NCBI GenBank assembly: GCA_013821525.1
Contig: JACDGR010000044.1
Location: 1-14,316, forward strand
Reading direction: 5' to 3'
DNA length: 14,316 nt
Source of the DNA: Actinomycetota bacterium
Lineage (GTDB): Bacteria > Actinomycetota > Thermoleophilia > Gaiellales > Gaiellaceae
This document shows positions 14,188 to 14,316 of the stretch, in pieces. The number at the start of each line of letters is the position of its first letter. The first letter of the stretch is position 1. The notes beneath the pieces are model-generated. The model worked only from the letters and a program-made list of their open reading frames with translations, was not told the origin of the DNA and ran no database searches. A program made the translations under genes and the position numbers.

Positions 14188-14316
14188 CAGCTAGCTGTCC
14201 TGCCCACGTACGTTGTGAACGCGGCTGATCGGGGGTTGTCCTCCGAGTGAGCTGTGTGGCCGTGTCCGGTTGTAGTGGTTGAGCCAGTGTGGCAGGGCGG
14301 CGGCGCGCTCGCGGTG
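14188..14316 (-). mobile_element. Terminal part of an IS481-family insertion sequence
   Basis: The transposase end places an IS terminus close to 14190. TGTCCTGCCCACGTACGTTG starting at 14196 is the likely terminal inverted repeat, overlapping the last codons, as is common in this family. CAGCTAGCTG at 14188-14197 is a perfect 10-base palindrome spanning the boundary and the stop codon. The exact edge and any target duplication cannot be fixed because the other end lies outside the window. Confidence 0.65.
14191..14316 (-). CDS. IS481-type transposase, C-terminal 41 residues (runs off the window)
   Basis: The minus strand from the right edge encodes the last 41 residues of a DDE transposase, ending at TAG (14193-14191). 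WLNHYNRTRPHSSLGGQPP followed by ISRVHN is the hallmark C-terminal end of the IS481 family, whose integrase-like core lies upstream, beyond the window. The visible part has no frameshift or stop, so the element may be intact. It faces the oxidase operon and lies 116 bases after its last gene. It may have separated that operon from further oxidase genes, or simply landed in a neutral spot. Confidence 0.85.
   Translation of the reverse strand, partial: HRERAAALPHWLNHYNRTRPHSSLGGQPPISRVHNVRGQDS

Noticed and set aside
1..14316. CRISPR arrays, tRNA or rRNA genes
   Set aside because: No regularly spaced repeats, no cloverleaf with a conserved T-loop sequence and no rRNA-like stretches were found on either strand.

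Overview
The window is uniformly GC-rich, with frequent GTG starts, genes packed end to end, and several short stop/start overlaps. Together with a caa3-type oxidase operon and a secreted NlpC/P60 hydrolase, this suggests a high-GC actinobacterium, possibly of the Thermoleophilia/Gaiellales type. That placement is inferred from style and gene content; there is no rRNA or other marker to prove it.

Layout. (1) 57-3300, plus strand: a secreted NlpC/P60 cell-wall hydrolase, then a two-TM hybrid histidine kinase preceded by a leader able to form competing hairpins. (2) 3317-10076, minus strand, seven genes read right to left: a small conserved protein of unknown function (10076-9756), a UPF0104/LPG-synthase-TM-like membrane protein (9711-8782), a GT39-like membrane glycosyltransferase (8785-7241), an FAD oxidoreductase of the UDP-galactopyranose-mutase-like group (7204-5726), a second GT39-like glycosyltransferase (about 5716-4058), a stand-alone receiver protein (4029-3613) and a winged-helix regulator (3601-3317). 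The five enzyme and membrane genes look like a cell-envelope glycan or glycolipid assembly set; the last two are regulatory. (3) 10087-14074, plus strand: a cytochrome c oxidase operon: coxB with a C-terminal cytochrome c domain, ctaD, ctaB with an unusual N-terminal membrane extension, and a 57-residue single-TM protein. (4) 14075-14316: a terminator-like hairpin, then the 3' end of an IS481-type transposase gene running off the right edge.

How the genes fit together. The oxidase operon encodes subunits I and II and the heme O synthase needed for heme A; subunit III and a full heme A synthase are not in view. The glycan block would transfer sugars from polyprenyl-phosphate donors on the outer face of the membrane. 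The hybrid kinase and the receiver/winged-helix pair converge on each other and may form one signalling module, but no target is visible.

The observations most worth a second look are: the ctaB extension, which resembles the C-terminal half of heme A synthase (CtaA), with two His in the expected places; the second glycosyltransferase, whose catalytic N-terminus lies upstream of any ATG/GTG/TTG start and is separated from the preceding gene in the same frame by a single TAG; the structured leader before the hybrid kinase; and the tiny membrane protein at the end of the oxidase operon.
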